Of a DNA stretch of 64,000 nucleotides, positions 1-7,712 are shown piece after piece. The translations under genes were made by a program, and so were the position numbers. Each line of letters opens with the position of its first letter. The stretch's first letter is position 1. Source of the stretch: Streptomyces sp. NK15101. Its GTDB lineage: Bacteria > Actinomycetota > Actinomycetes > Streptomycetales > Streptomycetaceae. Location: positions 1 to 64,000 of the forward strand of contig NZ_JAINVG010000017.1 in NCBI RefSeq assembly GCF_020400725.1, read 5' to 3'. The notes under the pieces are model-generated. The model searched no databases and was not told where the DNA came from. It worked only from the letters and a program-made list of their open reading frames with translations.

Positions 1-122
1 CCTCCGCTTCGCTCCGGCGCATTCCCGCGCAAGCGCGGGAATAGAATTCCGCAAGCGGAATTCTGAAAGCGAGTCAATTCGCGCAAGCGCGAATTGTGGG
101 CACCCGCGCAAGCGCGGGTGCC
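1..122. repeat. Telomere: tandem palindrome (hairpin) array at the replicon end
   Basis: Four perfect inverted repeats follow one another: 21-42, 43-64, 75-96 and 99-122. Each has 10-11 bp arms around a central AA, so the top strand can fold into hairpins closed by a C(GCAA)G loop. The arm sequences differ between hairpins while the GCAA centre is constant. Bases 6-12 read GCTTCGC, so the opposite (3'-ending) strand carries GCGAAGC, a sequence known to form a very stable mini-hairpin. Closely packed hairpins at the extreme end are the hallmark of Streptomyces telomeres, and tpg and tap lie within 5.4 kb. I do not recognise the archetypal CCCGCGGAGCGGG end. Whether base 1 is the true terminus cannot be told from the sequence. 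Confidence 0.85.
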
Positions 123-1049
123 GGGGCTGGCGGTGAGGGGAGCTGCATCACGCGTGGGCCTGTGTAGAGCTTGGGAACCTCAGTTGTCGCCCCTGCAATA
201 AGGGTGACGAACCGTCAGACCTGACGAAGTACCGACCTCACCGCAGTGAGGGGTTCCGCTGCGCTTCACCCAGGCCGCTCCTTCTACCTCGCAACTGGCC
301 GAGCCTGTTCACGAGTGCTCAGTCGTCATACATGTCAACCTGCCTCGCTCACGCAAAATACACCGATATGTTATCCGAGCGAGCGCACACAAGGTTTGCT
401 GCATCACGGTAAATACCTGTGTAGATTTTGGATACTGATGCACCAGCATCTCAGCCGAGGATCTACCAGCAGATTTCTAGATTGCGGGGGCCGTGAATTA
501 CTCAGCCACAGAACGGAAGCCCCGATATGCGAGGGCCGAAATCCGACGTGCGGAGGTACCGGAGCCGAACGGCCCCCGGGCCGGGCGGCGGAACCGTCCA
601 CCGGCACCGGCAACGCTTCCTTGTTTGTGATCGTCGCGGCCCGCACCACCCGAGACGCAGCAACGCTGATGCCGCCCACGGTCCGCACGAGACCCAGGAA
701 GCCGCACGCGAAGCCGCCTCAGCCACGGGCCTCGCCCGTGGTGCCACAGGAAGCCGCCTACGGTGCCGCGCAGTCGTCGGCCTTCCGGGCCGGGAGGCCG
801 AGGGCGGAGGAGACGGTCTACGGGCCCGCGAGGGGGGCCTGCGGGGGTGTGGTGGGCGTATGAACCGGGTGGCGGCCACGGACTCGGGCCCCCTGGGTGC
901 CGGCGCACCGCGTGCTGCTCGTGATCGGTGCCGTCGGTAGCGGGGTCGACCACGCGCGCGAGGCCTTGGTGCCGCCTCGCGCGCGCGTGCGTCTTAAGGA
1001 AAAGAGGGCCCTCACGAAAAACCTGCTCTGACCTGGGCTTTTGTGGAAG
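123..1049. other. Subtelomeric non-coding region with further inverted repeats
   Basis: I find no convincing gene here: several long frames exist on both strands, but they overlap one another and resemble no family. Visible structures are the hairpin CCACGGGC-CTC-GCCCGTGG at 723-741 and a larger inverted repeat at 951-989, in which arms reading GCGCGCGAGGC and its complement flank a 9-base loop. Non-coding, palindrome-rich DNA just inside the telomere is usual for Streptomyces linear replicons. Confidence 0.6.
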
Positions 1050-1260
1050 GCGATGTGTCGGCGCTGACACATTGACCTGCGGAAATGTGTCCGTGGTGCC
1101 ACATCGACACCCATATTTGCCAACCTTGCTTGTACAAGTGCGAAACGCTGCTGGTGAGGGGTTGTTTCCAGAGAACACGCCTCGAATCCGTTGTGCCGGC
1201 GTCGACACCAAAGCGCCACGCCAGCATGTACAAATCTGCCAACCGGGCTTGACCAACTGC
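1050..1260. promoter_or_regulatory. Repeat-dense segment upstream of rep-like genes, candidate origin
   Basis: This stretch holds an inverted repeat TGTGTC-N6-GACACA (1054-1071), a second with arms GACACAT/ATGTGTC (about 1065-1090), and a duplicated module. Copy one has GTGCC..CGACACC at 1096-1111 and TGCCAACC..GCTTG around 1118-1135. Copy two has GTGCC..CGACACC at 1193-1209 and TGCCAACC..GCTTGA at 1236-1252. TGTACA occurs in both copies. It ends about 45 bases before the first rep-like gene. Iterated short sequences upstream of rep genes are typical of plasmid origins or autoregulatory operators; the function here is inferred from position only. Confidence 0.4.
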
Positions 1261-1305
1261 TAGTGTCCGGCGCAACCCCCAAGATCGAGGACAGGACCAC
1301 CGTCG

Positions 1306-1968
1306 ATGCCCCGCCAGCCCAAGCGCCCCACCGCCGGCCGCGGCAAGGCCCGGATCGCCGCCGTGCCGCCCGGTGGTGACAGCGCCTTCCGCGAGACCCT
1401 CTCCTCCCGGCTGGGCAAGGACATCAAGCCACCCGCCCGCAAGCGGCCGGTGCAGCAGATGGACGTCAGCGTCCGGTACACGTACCGCGCGCCGCACGAC
1501 ATGTACGGGCGGTCCGGCTACAGCGTGGTGTCCAACGACTTCCTCGCGGACGTCCTGGCCGTGCTCATCGCGCAGCACGGCATGTCGCCGATCCAGTCCG
1601 CGGTTCTGCTGTGGTGCATCGGCCGGCAGCGCGAGGGCTGGCTGCGTGCCACGCACAAGAAGATCGCCGACAAGCTGGGCGTGGAGCGGTCGAACGTGAC
1701 CCGGGCGATCGGCCGCCTGGAGCAGTGGCACATGATCCAGCGCGTGGACACCGGGCTGATCTTCGTGAACCCGATGCTCGGGTTCGAGGGCAACGGAGAC
1801 GTACAGCGCGAGATCCTGGACTCCTTGCGCGACAAGGAGACCGGGAAGCTGCCGGAAGACGTCTTCCCTGCCCTGAACGCCCCGCCGCCACCGCGCAGCG
1901 TCCAGTTGGAGCTCGCTGTCGAAGACGGGGAAGATGGAGTGGTCGACGAGGAGGGGCGGGCATGTTGA
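1306..1968 (+). CDS. RepL-like winged-helix plasmid replication protein
   Basis: This 220-aa protein has a basic N-terminal tail (residues 1-45) and then a winged-helix domain. The segment RATHKKIADKLGVERSNVTR (about 116-135) is a clear helix-turn-helix recognition region. It is followed by GLIFVNPMLGFEGNG, which resembles the C-terminal strand of RepL-family plasmid replication initiators and related MarR-like proteins. The acidic tail lies beyond residue 200. The ATG at 1306 follows a purine-rich stretch. The stop overlaps the start of the next gene by 7 bases (1962-1968), so the two are probably translationally coupled. Its place just inside the telomere and after a repeat-rich segment fits a replication initiator, but a transcriptional repressor is possible. 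Confidence 0.6.
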   Translation: MPRQPKRPTAGRGKARIAAVPPGGDSAFRETLSSRLGKDIKPPARKRPVQQMDVSVRYTYRAPHDMYGRSGYSVVSNDFLADVLAVLIAQHGMSPIQSAVLLWCIGRQREGWLRATHKKIADKLGVERSNVTRAIGRLEQWHMIQRVDTGLIFVNPMLGFEGNGDVQREILDSLRDKETGKLPEDVFPALNAPPPPRSVQLELAVEDGEDGVVDEEGRAC

Positions 1969-2378
1969 TCCAGGCGAGCGCCGGTTTCGGAATGCTGTAC
2001 CGGCTGGACCTCACCAAGGCCGCGACGGACCTCCTGAGTGCCCTCATCGAGCGCCAGGAGCCTGGCGGCGAGGTGAATGCCTCCCAGGCCGAGCTGGGGG
2101 CCCGCGTGGGCCTGTCACGGAACTCCGCGAACACCGCGATGGGACTGCTAGAGAGCAGGAACCTCGTCCTCAGGCCGAAGGACCGCAAGTACCGGACCTA
2201 CTACCTCCACCCGTACATCGCTTCCTACGCCTCCCAGGAAGAGCTGGAGGAAGCGATCGAGGACGCTGCCGAGCGCATCGAGGCCGGTGAACTCCCCGAG
2301 ATCACCGTTCCGCTGTACGAGACCGCGCCGCCCAAGCGCCAGAACCAACCGCTCCGGGCTGTGCGCGCCGTCGGCTGA
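1962..2378 (+). CDS. Second winged-helix RepL/MarR-like protein
   Basis: A 138-aa protein. Residues 27-60 (NASQAELGARVGLSRNSANT and following) form a helix-turn-helix of the same general type as in the preceding gene, with a wing ending YYLHPYIASY. An acidic helix (EELEEAIEDAAERIEAGE) and a proline-rich tail follow. Its start overlaps the stop of the upstream gene, so it is coupled to it. Two small rep genes in tandem are a known arrangement on Streptomyces linear plasmids (rep1/rep2 type), which suggests that both act together at the nearby repeat segment. Function is inferred from fold and context. Confidence 0.55.
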   Translation: MLIQASAGFGMLYRLDLTKAATDLLSALIERQEPGGEVNASQAELGARVGLSRNSANTAMGLLESRNLVLRPKDRKYRTYYLHPYIASYASQEELEEAIEDAAERIEAGELPEITVPLYETAPPKRQNQPLRAVRAVG

Positions 2379-2668
2379 TACCTCCCGCCATCACTCCCGG
2401 GTGATGACCGACTCGTACCGCGTCACTGCTGGTACGGGCCGGTCTCGTGATGCACGGGAAGCGGTGCCGGGCGGCAGCGCCGCGAGGGCGTGGTCCAGGA
2501 TGACGGGGCGTCCCCTTCCAGCTTCGTCGCCAGGATGACGAGCAGTTGCAGCAGCCTGCCCGCCTCGGGGGAACGACGGCGCCGTTTCGGCGTGTCCGGC
2601 GGCCGGCGTCCCTCTGCTCGTGAACGTACTGGAAGTCGGCGGCCATGAGCGCCGGTCGGTCGGCTCTT
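2379..2668. other. Convergent intergenic region
   Basis: These 290 bases separate the rep-like pair (+) from tpg (-). The only structure I see is a short hairpin CATCAC-TCCCGG-GTGATG at 2389-2406 just after the rep stop, perhaps a weak terminator. No supported gene. Confidence 0.4.
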
Positions 2669-3223
2669 TCAGAATTCCAGGTCGAGGTAGTCGATGTCGT
2701 TGATGGCGACGTCCGAAAGTCCCGTGGCGCGGGATCCGCCGTCCTGGAAATAGATTTCCTTGAATCCTTCGGCGATGATTCCTCGCATCTGCTGGTCGCT
2801 CGCGCCCGCGTCGCCGGCGTCGAAGAGGCGCTGGGCGTAGGTTGCGGGGAGGTGGACGGTGAGGCGGCGGAAGCGGCCGTCGTCGGTGGTGCCGACGGGG
2901 GCGGTGTAGCCGAAGCGGGCGCGGGTTTCCACCGTGATGCCGGTGGTTGTGGCGGCCTGCTTGCGGCGGCGCTTGCGGACCTGGGGCTGCCAGCGGGCAC
3001 GGACGGCTGCTTCGATCTTCGCGGCGACGTCCTTGGGCGGGTGCTTGCGGGCGCCGCGGCGGTAGCGGTTGACGGAGTCGGCGGTGACGCCGATCTCCTG
3101 TCCGATCTCCTTCGGGCTCAGATACTTGAGCAGGAAGTTGATCCGGGCCTGGAGCGACTTGGGCGGTTCCTTCGTGAAGTGCTCCTGGTCGGCGCGTTCC
3201 AAGGCGTCGTCGATCTCTCCCAC
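2669..3223 (-). CDS. tpg: Telomere terminal protein Tpg
   Basis: Tpg is the protein covalently attached to the 5' ends of Streptomyces linear DNA, where it primes the fill-in of the terminal gap. This protein is 184 aa, the usual family length. It has an N-terminal HTH-like segment (SPKEIGQEIGVTADSVNRYR, about 36-55), a basic stretch (RARWQPQVRKRRRKQAATTT), then the conserved core around RARFGYTAPVGTTDDGRFRR, HLPATYAQRLFDAGDAGAS and the acidic end DIDYLDLEF. All these blocks match the Tpg family as I know it. The start is GTG at 3223, preceded on the minus strand by GGAGAGC. It lies 32 bases downstream of tap, in a tap-tpg operon. Confidence 0.93.
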   Translation of the reverse strand: MGEIDDALERADQEHFTKEPPKSLQARINFLLKYLSPKEIGQEIGVTADSVNRYRRGARKHPPKDVAAKIEAAVRARWQPQVRKRRRKQAATTTGITVETRARFGYTAPVGTTDDGRFRRLTVHLPATYAQRLFDAGDAGASDQQMRGIIAEGFKEIYFQDGGSRATGLSDVAINDIDYLDLEF

Positions 3224-3255
3224 GGTAGTTCAGCTCTCCTCGGGGGTCAGGGGGC

Positions 3256-5367
3256 TTACTCGCCCTCGTCCAGAACGGCGTCGCCGCCCTTGATGTGGCG
3301 GGCCGGGTTGAGGCCCTGTTCCATCAGGTCGACCGCCCACAGCATCGACTGGACGCCTTCCAGCTTCGCCAGGCCGGGCGTGGGTCCGAGGCGGAAGGCG
3401 CCGGGCTGAGGCTTGCCGGACGCGGCGTACGGGAGGAAGTCGAGCGGCGAGGCGCCGGGGCTCGGGTATACGACGCAGTCGGAGAGGACCGCGAGCGGGT
3501 AGAGGCCGGTCATCTTGGCCATGTTCAGCAGCTTGCGGTGCATGTTGACCCGGGCCTTGGAGATGACGGCGGCGCGGATGTCGGGGCGCCAGGTAGGACG
3601 CATCATGGCCGGCCACGGGTCGCCGTCCTTGTAGCCCTTGCCCTGCGGGTTCTCGAACAGTTTCCCGATGCCGCCCTTGATCGTGGCCTTGATCGCGGCC
3701 AGTACCGCGGCCATCGCGGGGTCGACGTTCTTGTGCCGCTCCATCGCCGCCAGGAACTCCGCGTCGGTGAGGTCCTTGGTGACGCCGAGGTCGGCGAGGG
3801 TGTCGACGTATGCGGTCTTGAGCCGGTCGTGCCACGGGTCCAGGTACGCGCCGGTCTCGCGGCGCAGGTACGCCTCGATCGGTTCCACGTTGTGGCCGAG
3901 CTCCTGGGCGTAGGCGACGGTGTGTGTCTGGTACCAGGCGGGGCCCGTCGGCCGGGTGCCGTCCGGGGTGAACGGCGAGGGCAGGCGCGGGTCCAATTCC
4001 ACGTGGGAGAGGTCGACCAGCCAGGAGCCGGGGACCTTCGGGTAGAACTTCGGGGCCACGAAGTGGTCGGGGGCGGACAGGCCGACGACCAGGCGTGCGG
4101 CGGCCGCGAGGAAGGCGGTGTTGAGGTCCAGGCCGACCGCGTAGGGCAGCGTGCACTCCTCGTCGGTGAGGAGGTCCACGTTCCGCACCCACTGGTACGC
4201 CTCCTCGTTCAGGAAGCCGCCCTTCCAGCCGGAGTGGTGGATCGCGGGGTGCTCGGGCTGGCCCTCCGGCGGTGCCGGGTCCATCGGCTCCGTACCCAGC
4301 GAGCCGGGGTTGGGGCCGGAGACCCAGTTGCCGGTCTCCTCGTCGCGTACCGGCCGGGTGGGTGGGCGCAGCGCGGTCATCAGCTCCAGCCCGGACACGG
4401 CCGTCGATCCGCGTGGGGTGATGACCCGCTGGGCGTAGACGCCCAGGACGCGGGCGATGTCGGCCGGCTCCATGTCGGTCACGCCGGGCCAGGAGCGGGA
4501 GTCGAGCGCGTCCCACGGCAGGATCGCGAGCTGCACGCACTGCCGCTCGTGGTCCTGCGCCTTGCGGTAGATCCGGGCCCAGGGGCCGAAGCCGCGCTGG
4601 GTGAGCTGCCACTTCGCCTTGAGTACCTGTGTGACGACCGGGTGGTCCTCGGGCAGGCGCAGGCCCCGGCGGTCCTCCAGGCGTTCGGGCAGCCCGAGTT
4701 TCACGGCTGCGGCCGTGGTGAGGACGATCAGCGGGTCGGCGTCCTTGCCGTGGCGGTGCAGCTTCGGTGCGCCGAGGCCGGACTCCTTGAGGGTCCACTC
4801 CACCAGTTCCACCACGGTGGTGGCCGGGCAGGCCAGCACGATCCCGTCCGTGCCGTACGCGGTGCCGTCACCGTCCAGTACGGCGAGCGGGCCGTGGGGG
4901 AAGCGCGGGTCCATCGCCTGCGCGGCGGTCTTCTTCGGCGTCGGGCGCCGTGGCGGCGTCGCCGGGCGCGCGCCCGGACGTTCGGGCGTGACCGGGGCGG
5001 TGGGGACTTCCACCGGCGCGGCGGCTTCCGCTTCCGGCGCCGGGGTGGCCGGGCCGGTGAACGTCGGGAGGGCCGGGGCCGGTTGCGGTGCGGCGGCCGT
5101 GGGGGTGGGGGCGTGGTTGGGGTACTTCGCCGCCCAGCCGCGCAGCAGCCGCTGGTACGCCGTCAGGCGCGGCCCCGTCGGCTCGCTGCGGCCGTTCTCC
5201 CAGTTCTTGATGCTCTGGGTCGATTTCAGCTTCAGAGCCTGTGCGAGGCGGGCCTGGGTGATGCCGGCGGCCTCGCGCAGTCGGGCGCGCTCCGCCGGGG
5301 GCGGGAGCTGGGGCTCCTCCTCCAGCAGGGCGTCGATGGACGCGAACAGCTCTTCCTCGGATGCCAT
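3256..5367 (-). CDS. tap: Telomere-associated protein Tap
   Basis: Tap binds the terminal 3' overhang and recruits Tpg for end patching. This 703-aa protein is close to the usual Tap length of a little over 700 aa. Residues 25-70 form an Xre-like helix-turn-helix (GITQARLAQALKLKSTQSIK, then NWENGRSEPTGPRLTAYQRL). A low-complexity Pro/Ala linker (about 85-150) follows, then the large C-terminal domain, including GLDLNTAFLAAAARLVVGLS and DCVVYPSPGASPLDFLPYA. The ATG at 5367 is preceded by GGAGGGAGAGG on the coding strand. Three 9-bp repeats in its leader (5401-5433) may be an operator. The gene ends with TAA, uncommon in this GC-rich setting. Confidence 0.93.
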   Translation of the reverse strand: MASEEELFASIDALLEEEPQLPPPAERARLREAAGITQARLAQALKLKSTQSIKNWENGRSEPTGPRLTAYQRLLRGWAAKYPNHAPTPTAAAPQPAPALPTFTGPATPAPEAEAAAPVEVPTAPVTPERPGARPATPPRRPTPKKTAAQAMDPRFPHGPLAVLDGDGTAYGTDGIVLACPATTVVELVEWTLKESGLGAPKLHRHGKDADPLIVLTTAAAVKLGLPERLEDRRGLRLPEDHPVVTQVLKAKWQLTQRGFGPWARIYRKAQDHERQCVQLAILPWDALDSRSWPGVTDMEPADIARVLGVYAQRVITPRGSTAVSGLELMTALRPPTRPVRDEETGNWVSGPNPGSLGTEPMDPAPPEGQPEHPAIHHSGWKGGFLNEEAYQWVRNVDLLTDEECTLPYAVGLDLNTAFLAAAARLVVGLSAPDHFVAPKFYPKVPGSWLVDLSHVELDPRLPSPFTPDGTRPTGPAWYQTHTVAYAQELGHNVEPIEAYLRRETGAYLDPWHDRLKTAYVDTLADLGVTKDLTDAEFLAAMERHKNVDPAMAAVLAAIKATIKGGIGKLFENPQGKGYKDGDPWPAMMRPTWRPDIRAAVISKARVNMHRKLLNMAKMTGLYPLAVLSDCVVYPSPGASPLDFLPYAASGKPQPGAFRLGPTPGLAKLEGVQSMLWAVDLMEQGLNPARHIKGGDAVLDEGE

Positions 5368-5400
5368 GGGCCTCTCCCTCCACCCTGGACGGTAGCAGAA

Positions 5401-5433
5401 ATTTACCTCTTGATTTAGCTCGACATTTAACCC
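5401..5433. repeat. Three 9-bp direct repeats at exact 12-bp period upstream of tap
   Basis: ATTTACCTC (5401-5409), ATTTAGCTC (5413-5421) and ATTTAACCC (5425-5433) form an AT-rich patch in otherwise GC-rich DNA, 34 bases before the tap start codon. The regular spacing suggests a protein-binding array, perhaps an autoregulatory operator for tap. It may also contain the tap promoter. Confidence 0.4.
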
Positions 5434-5478
5434 TTTCGAAGGTCTGTCGACGGTTCTCCCCGGCCCACCGTGGGCTCC

Positions 5479-5503
5479 GTCTTCAAAACCCGGTTTTGAA
5501 GAC
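5479..5503. promoter_or_regulatory. parS-like palindrome 1
   Basis: The core TTCAAAACCCGGTTTTGAA lies at 5482-5500, and the symmetry extends to 25 bp (GTC...GAC). It is the first of three intergenic copies upstream of parA. A repeated perfect palindrome beside parAB is the expected form of a ParB-binding centromere site. Confidence 0.8.
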
Positions 5504-5540
5504 CCCGTGCCAAGAGGCCGGTGCGCGCCGTCGGGCCGGT

Positions 5541-5559
5541 TTCAAAACCGGGTTTTGAA
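5541..5559. promoter_or_regulatory. parS-like palindrome 2
   Basis: TTCAAAACCGGGTTTTGAA is the same element with the central base changed from C to G. It lies 59 bases from copy 1 and 61 from copy 3, close to an integral number of helical turns. Confidence 0.8.
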
Positions 5560-5601
5560 GACGCGCGGTCCGCGGCACAGGCGGCGCGTGGGAGGGCTCG
5601 T

Positions 5602-5620
5602 TTCAAAACCCGGTTTTGAA
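5602..5620. promoter_or_regulatory. parS-like palindrome 3
   Basis: TTCAAAACCCGGTTTTGAA, with symmetry extending to 5600-5622. It lies 111 bases before the parA start, so ParB bound here could also repress the parAB promoter. Confidence 0.8.
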
Positions 5621-5730
5621 ACCGAGGCGCCGAAGGGTCTACGGCGGGGCGTCACATGGCATCCTGTCTCGGTCCGCCAGTACCGACCCGTCCGGGCCGG
5701 GAAGCATACGGAGCATCAGGAGTACCACCC

Positions 5731-6465
5731 ATGGCACGGATCACCGCGCTCATCAACCGCAAGGGTGGAGTCGGGAAGTCGACTCTCACCGTCAACACCG
5801 CGGCCATCACCGCTCATGTTCTGGGCGATTCCCCCGAGGGCGACCCGCACTACGTCGCTGCGGTCTCCGCCGACCCCCAGGGTTCCACCACGTGGTGGTC
5901 GGAACGCGTCGGCCACGGTCTGCCCTTCTCCTTCGAGCAGATCAACTCCCGGGACGACCTGGAGCTCTTCTCTCACCTGAAGAGGTCCCGCAAGGTCAAG
6001 CACGCCTTCATCGACACCCCTGGATGGATGGACCTTCCCGAGGACGAGAAGGAAGAAGCCGGCGACCCCTTCGGCAAGAGCACAGCGGCTGACGCCATGC
6101 GCGCCGTGCTGGCCAACGCCGACGACATCATCATCCCCGTCGAGCCGGAGCCCCTCGGCTTCATGCCGACGCGCGACACCATCGAGGAAGTGGTGAAGCC
6201 GCTCGGCATCCCTTACCTCGTGGTCATCAACAACTGGGATCCGCGCGACGGCGAAGCCGACCTCGAGCAGACCAAGGACTTCGTCCGCGCCCAGGGCTGG
6301 AACCTGGCCAAGACCGTCGTACGCCACTACAAGGTCCACACACGGGCGGCGCTCGAGGGCACCGTCGTGACCCAGTACAAGAAGAACCGCGTGGCCATGG
6401 AAGCCCGTGAGGACTTCTACCAGCTCGCTCTGGAACTCGGCGCGGGCAAGAAGGAGCGCCGCTGA
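5731..6465 (+). CDS. parA: ParA partition ATPase
   Basis: This is a ParA-family ATPase (244 aa) that would move ParB-parS complexes to segregate the replicon. It opens with the deviant Walker A motif NRKGGVGKST (residues 10-19), followed by VSADPQGSTTWW (A' region) and AFIDTPGWMDLPEDE (Walker B). There is no N-terminal HTH, so it is a short, type Ib-like ParA whose partner ParB probably does the DNA binding and repression. The start is ATG 5731, with AGGAG 7-8 bases upstream; a longer in-frame start at 5656 lacks such a site. The stop overlaps the parB start by one base (TGATG). Confidence 0.88.
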   Translation: MARITALINRKGGVGKSTLTVNTAAITAHVLGDSPEGDPHYVAAVSADPQGSTTWWSERVGHGLPFSFEQINSRDDLELFSHLKRSRKVKHAFIDTPGWMDLPEDEKEEAGDPFGKSTAADAMRAVLANADDIIIPVEPEPLGFMPTRDTIEEVVKPLGIPYLVVINNWDPRDGEADLEQTKDFVRAQGWNLAKTVVRHYKVHTRAALEGTVVTQYKKNRVAMEAREDFYQLALELGAGKKERR

Positions 6466-7550
6466 TGGCCGCCCCGAAGAAGCCGTGGGCCGACCTTCTC
6501 GACGGTCCGGGCAAAGCCGGCGGCAAGCGTCCCGGAGCCACGGAGTCCGCCACGGCGGAAGCTCCGCCGACCACGGTGTACATGCACACGCTCGTCGGAA
6601 ACCCGGACAACCCGCGCACCGAGGCCGACTACGCCGACGACGACTCCGACTTCCGTGAACTCAAGGAGTCCATGAAGTCCGTCGGCCAGCTCCAACCGGC
6701 TGTCGCCATGTCCCGCGAGGCGTTCCTCCGGATCAAGCCCGAGCACGGCTCGCGCATCGGTGACGCGGAGTGGGTCGTCATCCTCGGCAACCGCAGATTC
6801 CAGGCGGCGAAGCAGCTCGGCTGGACCAAGTTCGAGATCCGTGTGCGGGACCGGCTGGGCAGCGAGGACGACGACAAGGTCGACGAAGCCGTCATCATCG
6901 AGAACATCCACCGCAAGAACATCCCGCCCTACAAGGAGGCCGAGTTCCTGCGGCGGATGGTCGAGCGGCACGGCTCCCAGGACAAGGTCGCGGAGCGCAT
7001 CGGCAAGTCGCAGATGTACGTCTCGAACCGCCTGAGCCTGCTCAACCTGACCCCCGAGCTCCGGGACGTGGTCGACACGAAGCAGCTCAAGGTGAAGACG
7101 GCCGAGAAGATCGCCAGGATTCAGGATCCCGAGCGGCAGAAGGCGCTCGCCGCCGAGGAGATCCTCAAGGCCCGGCAGTCCCGCGGCCCCCGTCGGCGCG
7201 CGACGGCGCCACTGGAGGCGGCACCGGTTCAAAACCCGGTTTTGAAACCTGCTCCCGTGTCCGGTGGCGGCAGTGGGGGAGTGGTGGTTCCCGAGCCGCG
7301 CCCGACCGTGCACCTCCAGCACGCTTCCGACGAGGCGCTGCCGTGGCACGACGGCGCCGCCGTCATGGACGCCGCCTTCGAGCGGCTGGATCCCGCCCAG
7401 CGGAGCGCCTTCGTCCTGCGCTACTTCCGGCGCAGCAGCGGAGTCGAGTCCGTCATCACCGACATGCGCGGTGACCTCACCTACCCGAGCCGCGCCTCGC
7501 TCGCGGCCATCCTCCAGCAGGTCGCCACCGGCCTCCTGCGAGACGAGTAG
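6465..7550 (+). CDS. parB: ParB partition protein carrying a parS site in its own coding sequence
   Basis: A 361-aa ParB-family centromere-binding CTPase. It shows the N-terminal NPR motif (residues 47-49), GNRRFQAAKQLG (GERR-box equivalent), ENIHRKNIPPYKEAEFLRR, and a central HTH (QDKVAERIGKSQMYVSNRLS). A proline/alanine linker and a C-terminal helical region ending VATGLLRDE follow, probably for dimerisation. Within the linker, PVQNPVLKP is encoded by a perfect copy of the parS-like palindrome (7228-7246). parB is coupled to parA by the TGATG overlap and is followed by a strong terminator at 7562. Confidence 0.88.
   Translation: MAAPKKPWADLLDGPGKAGGKRPGATESATAEAPPTTVYMHTLVGNPDNPRTEADYADDDSDFRELKESMKSVGQLQPAVAMSREAFLRIKPEHGSRIGDAEWVVILGNRRFQAAKQLGWTKFEIRVRDRLGSEDDDKVDEAVIIENIHRKNIPPYKEAEFLRRMVERHGSQDKVAERIGKSQMYVSNRLSLLNLTPELRDVVDTKQLKVKTAEKIARIQDPERQKALAAEEILKARQSRGPRRRATAPLEAAPVQNPVLKPAPVSGGGSGGVVVPEPRPTVHLQHASDEALPWHDGAAVMDAAFERLDPAQRSAFVLRYFRRSSGVESVITDMRGDLTYPSRASLAAILQQVATGLLRDE
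7228..7246. promoter_or_regulatory. parS-like palindrome 4, inside parB
   Basis: TTCAAAACCCGGTTTTGAA occurs in frame within the parB linker, identical to copies 1 and 3. Chance occurrence of a 19-bp palindrome in a GC-rich coding region is very unlikely, so it is probably a functional site retained under coding constraint. Confidence 0.75.
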
Positions 7551-7561
7551 CCCGGACGAAC

Positions 7562-7602
7562 GAAGCCCCTGCTCTCCCTCGCGATCGGGAGCGGGGGCTT
7601 CT
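7562..7602 (+). terminator. Terminator after parAB
   Basis: An inverted repeat with arms GAAGCCCC-GCTCTCCC and GGGAGC-GGGGGCTTC lies 11 bases after the parB stop and is followed by TTCGTTTC. Confidence 0.7.
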
Positions 7603-7712
7603 TCGTTTCGGAGAGGAGGCCGCCCGCGTCCGCCGTGACGTACGGATACCCTCTTCTTCCCGGCACGGAGCGTTCTGGACGTCCGCCCGCCGGGCGGGGA
7701 GGGAGGATCCGG

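Noticed and set aside
21..122. CRISPR-like array
   Set aside because: Units are hairpins with differing arms and no constant repeat with spacers; no cas genes are present. Telomere explains them.
246..1300. Several overlapping frames of 60-250 aa on both strands in the subtelomeric region
   Set aside because: They overlap one another, show no family motif, have no good ribosome sites and cross large inverted repeats.
3295..5418. 707-aa frame antisense to tap
   Set aside because: Shadow of the tap gene with Gly/Arg/Val-rich translation; tap is well supported by family blocks.
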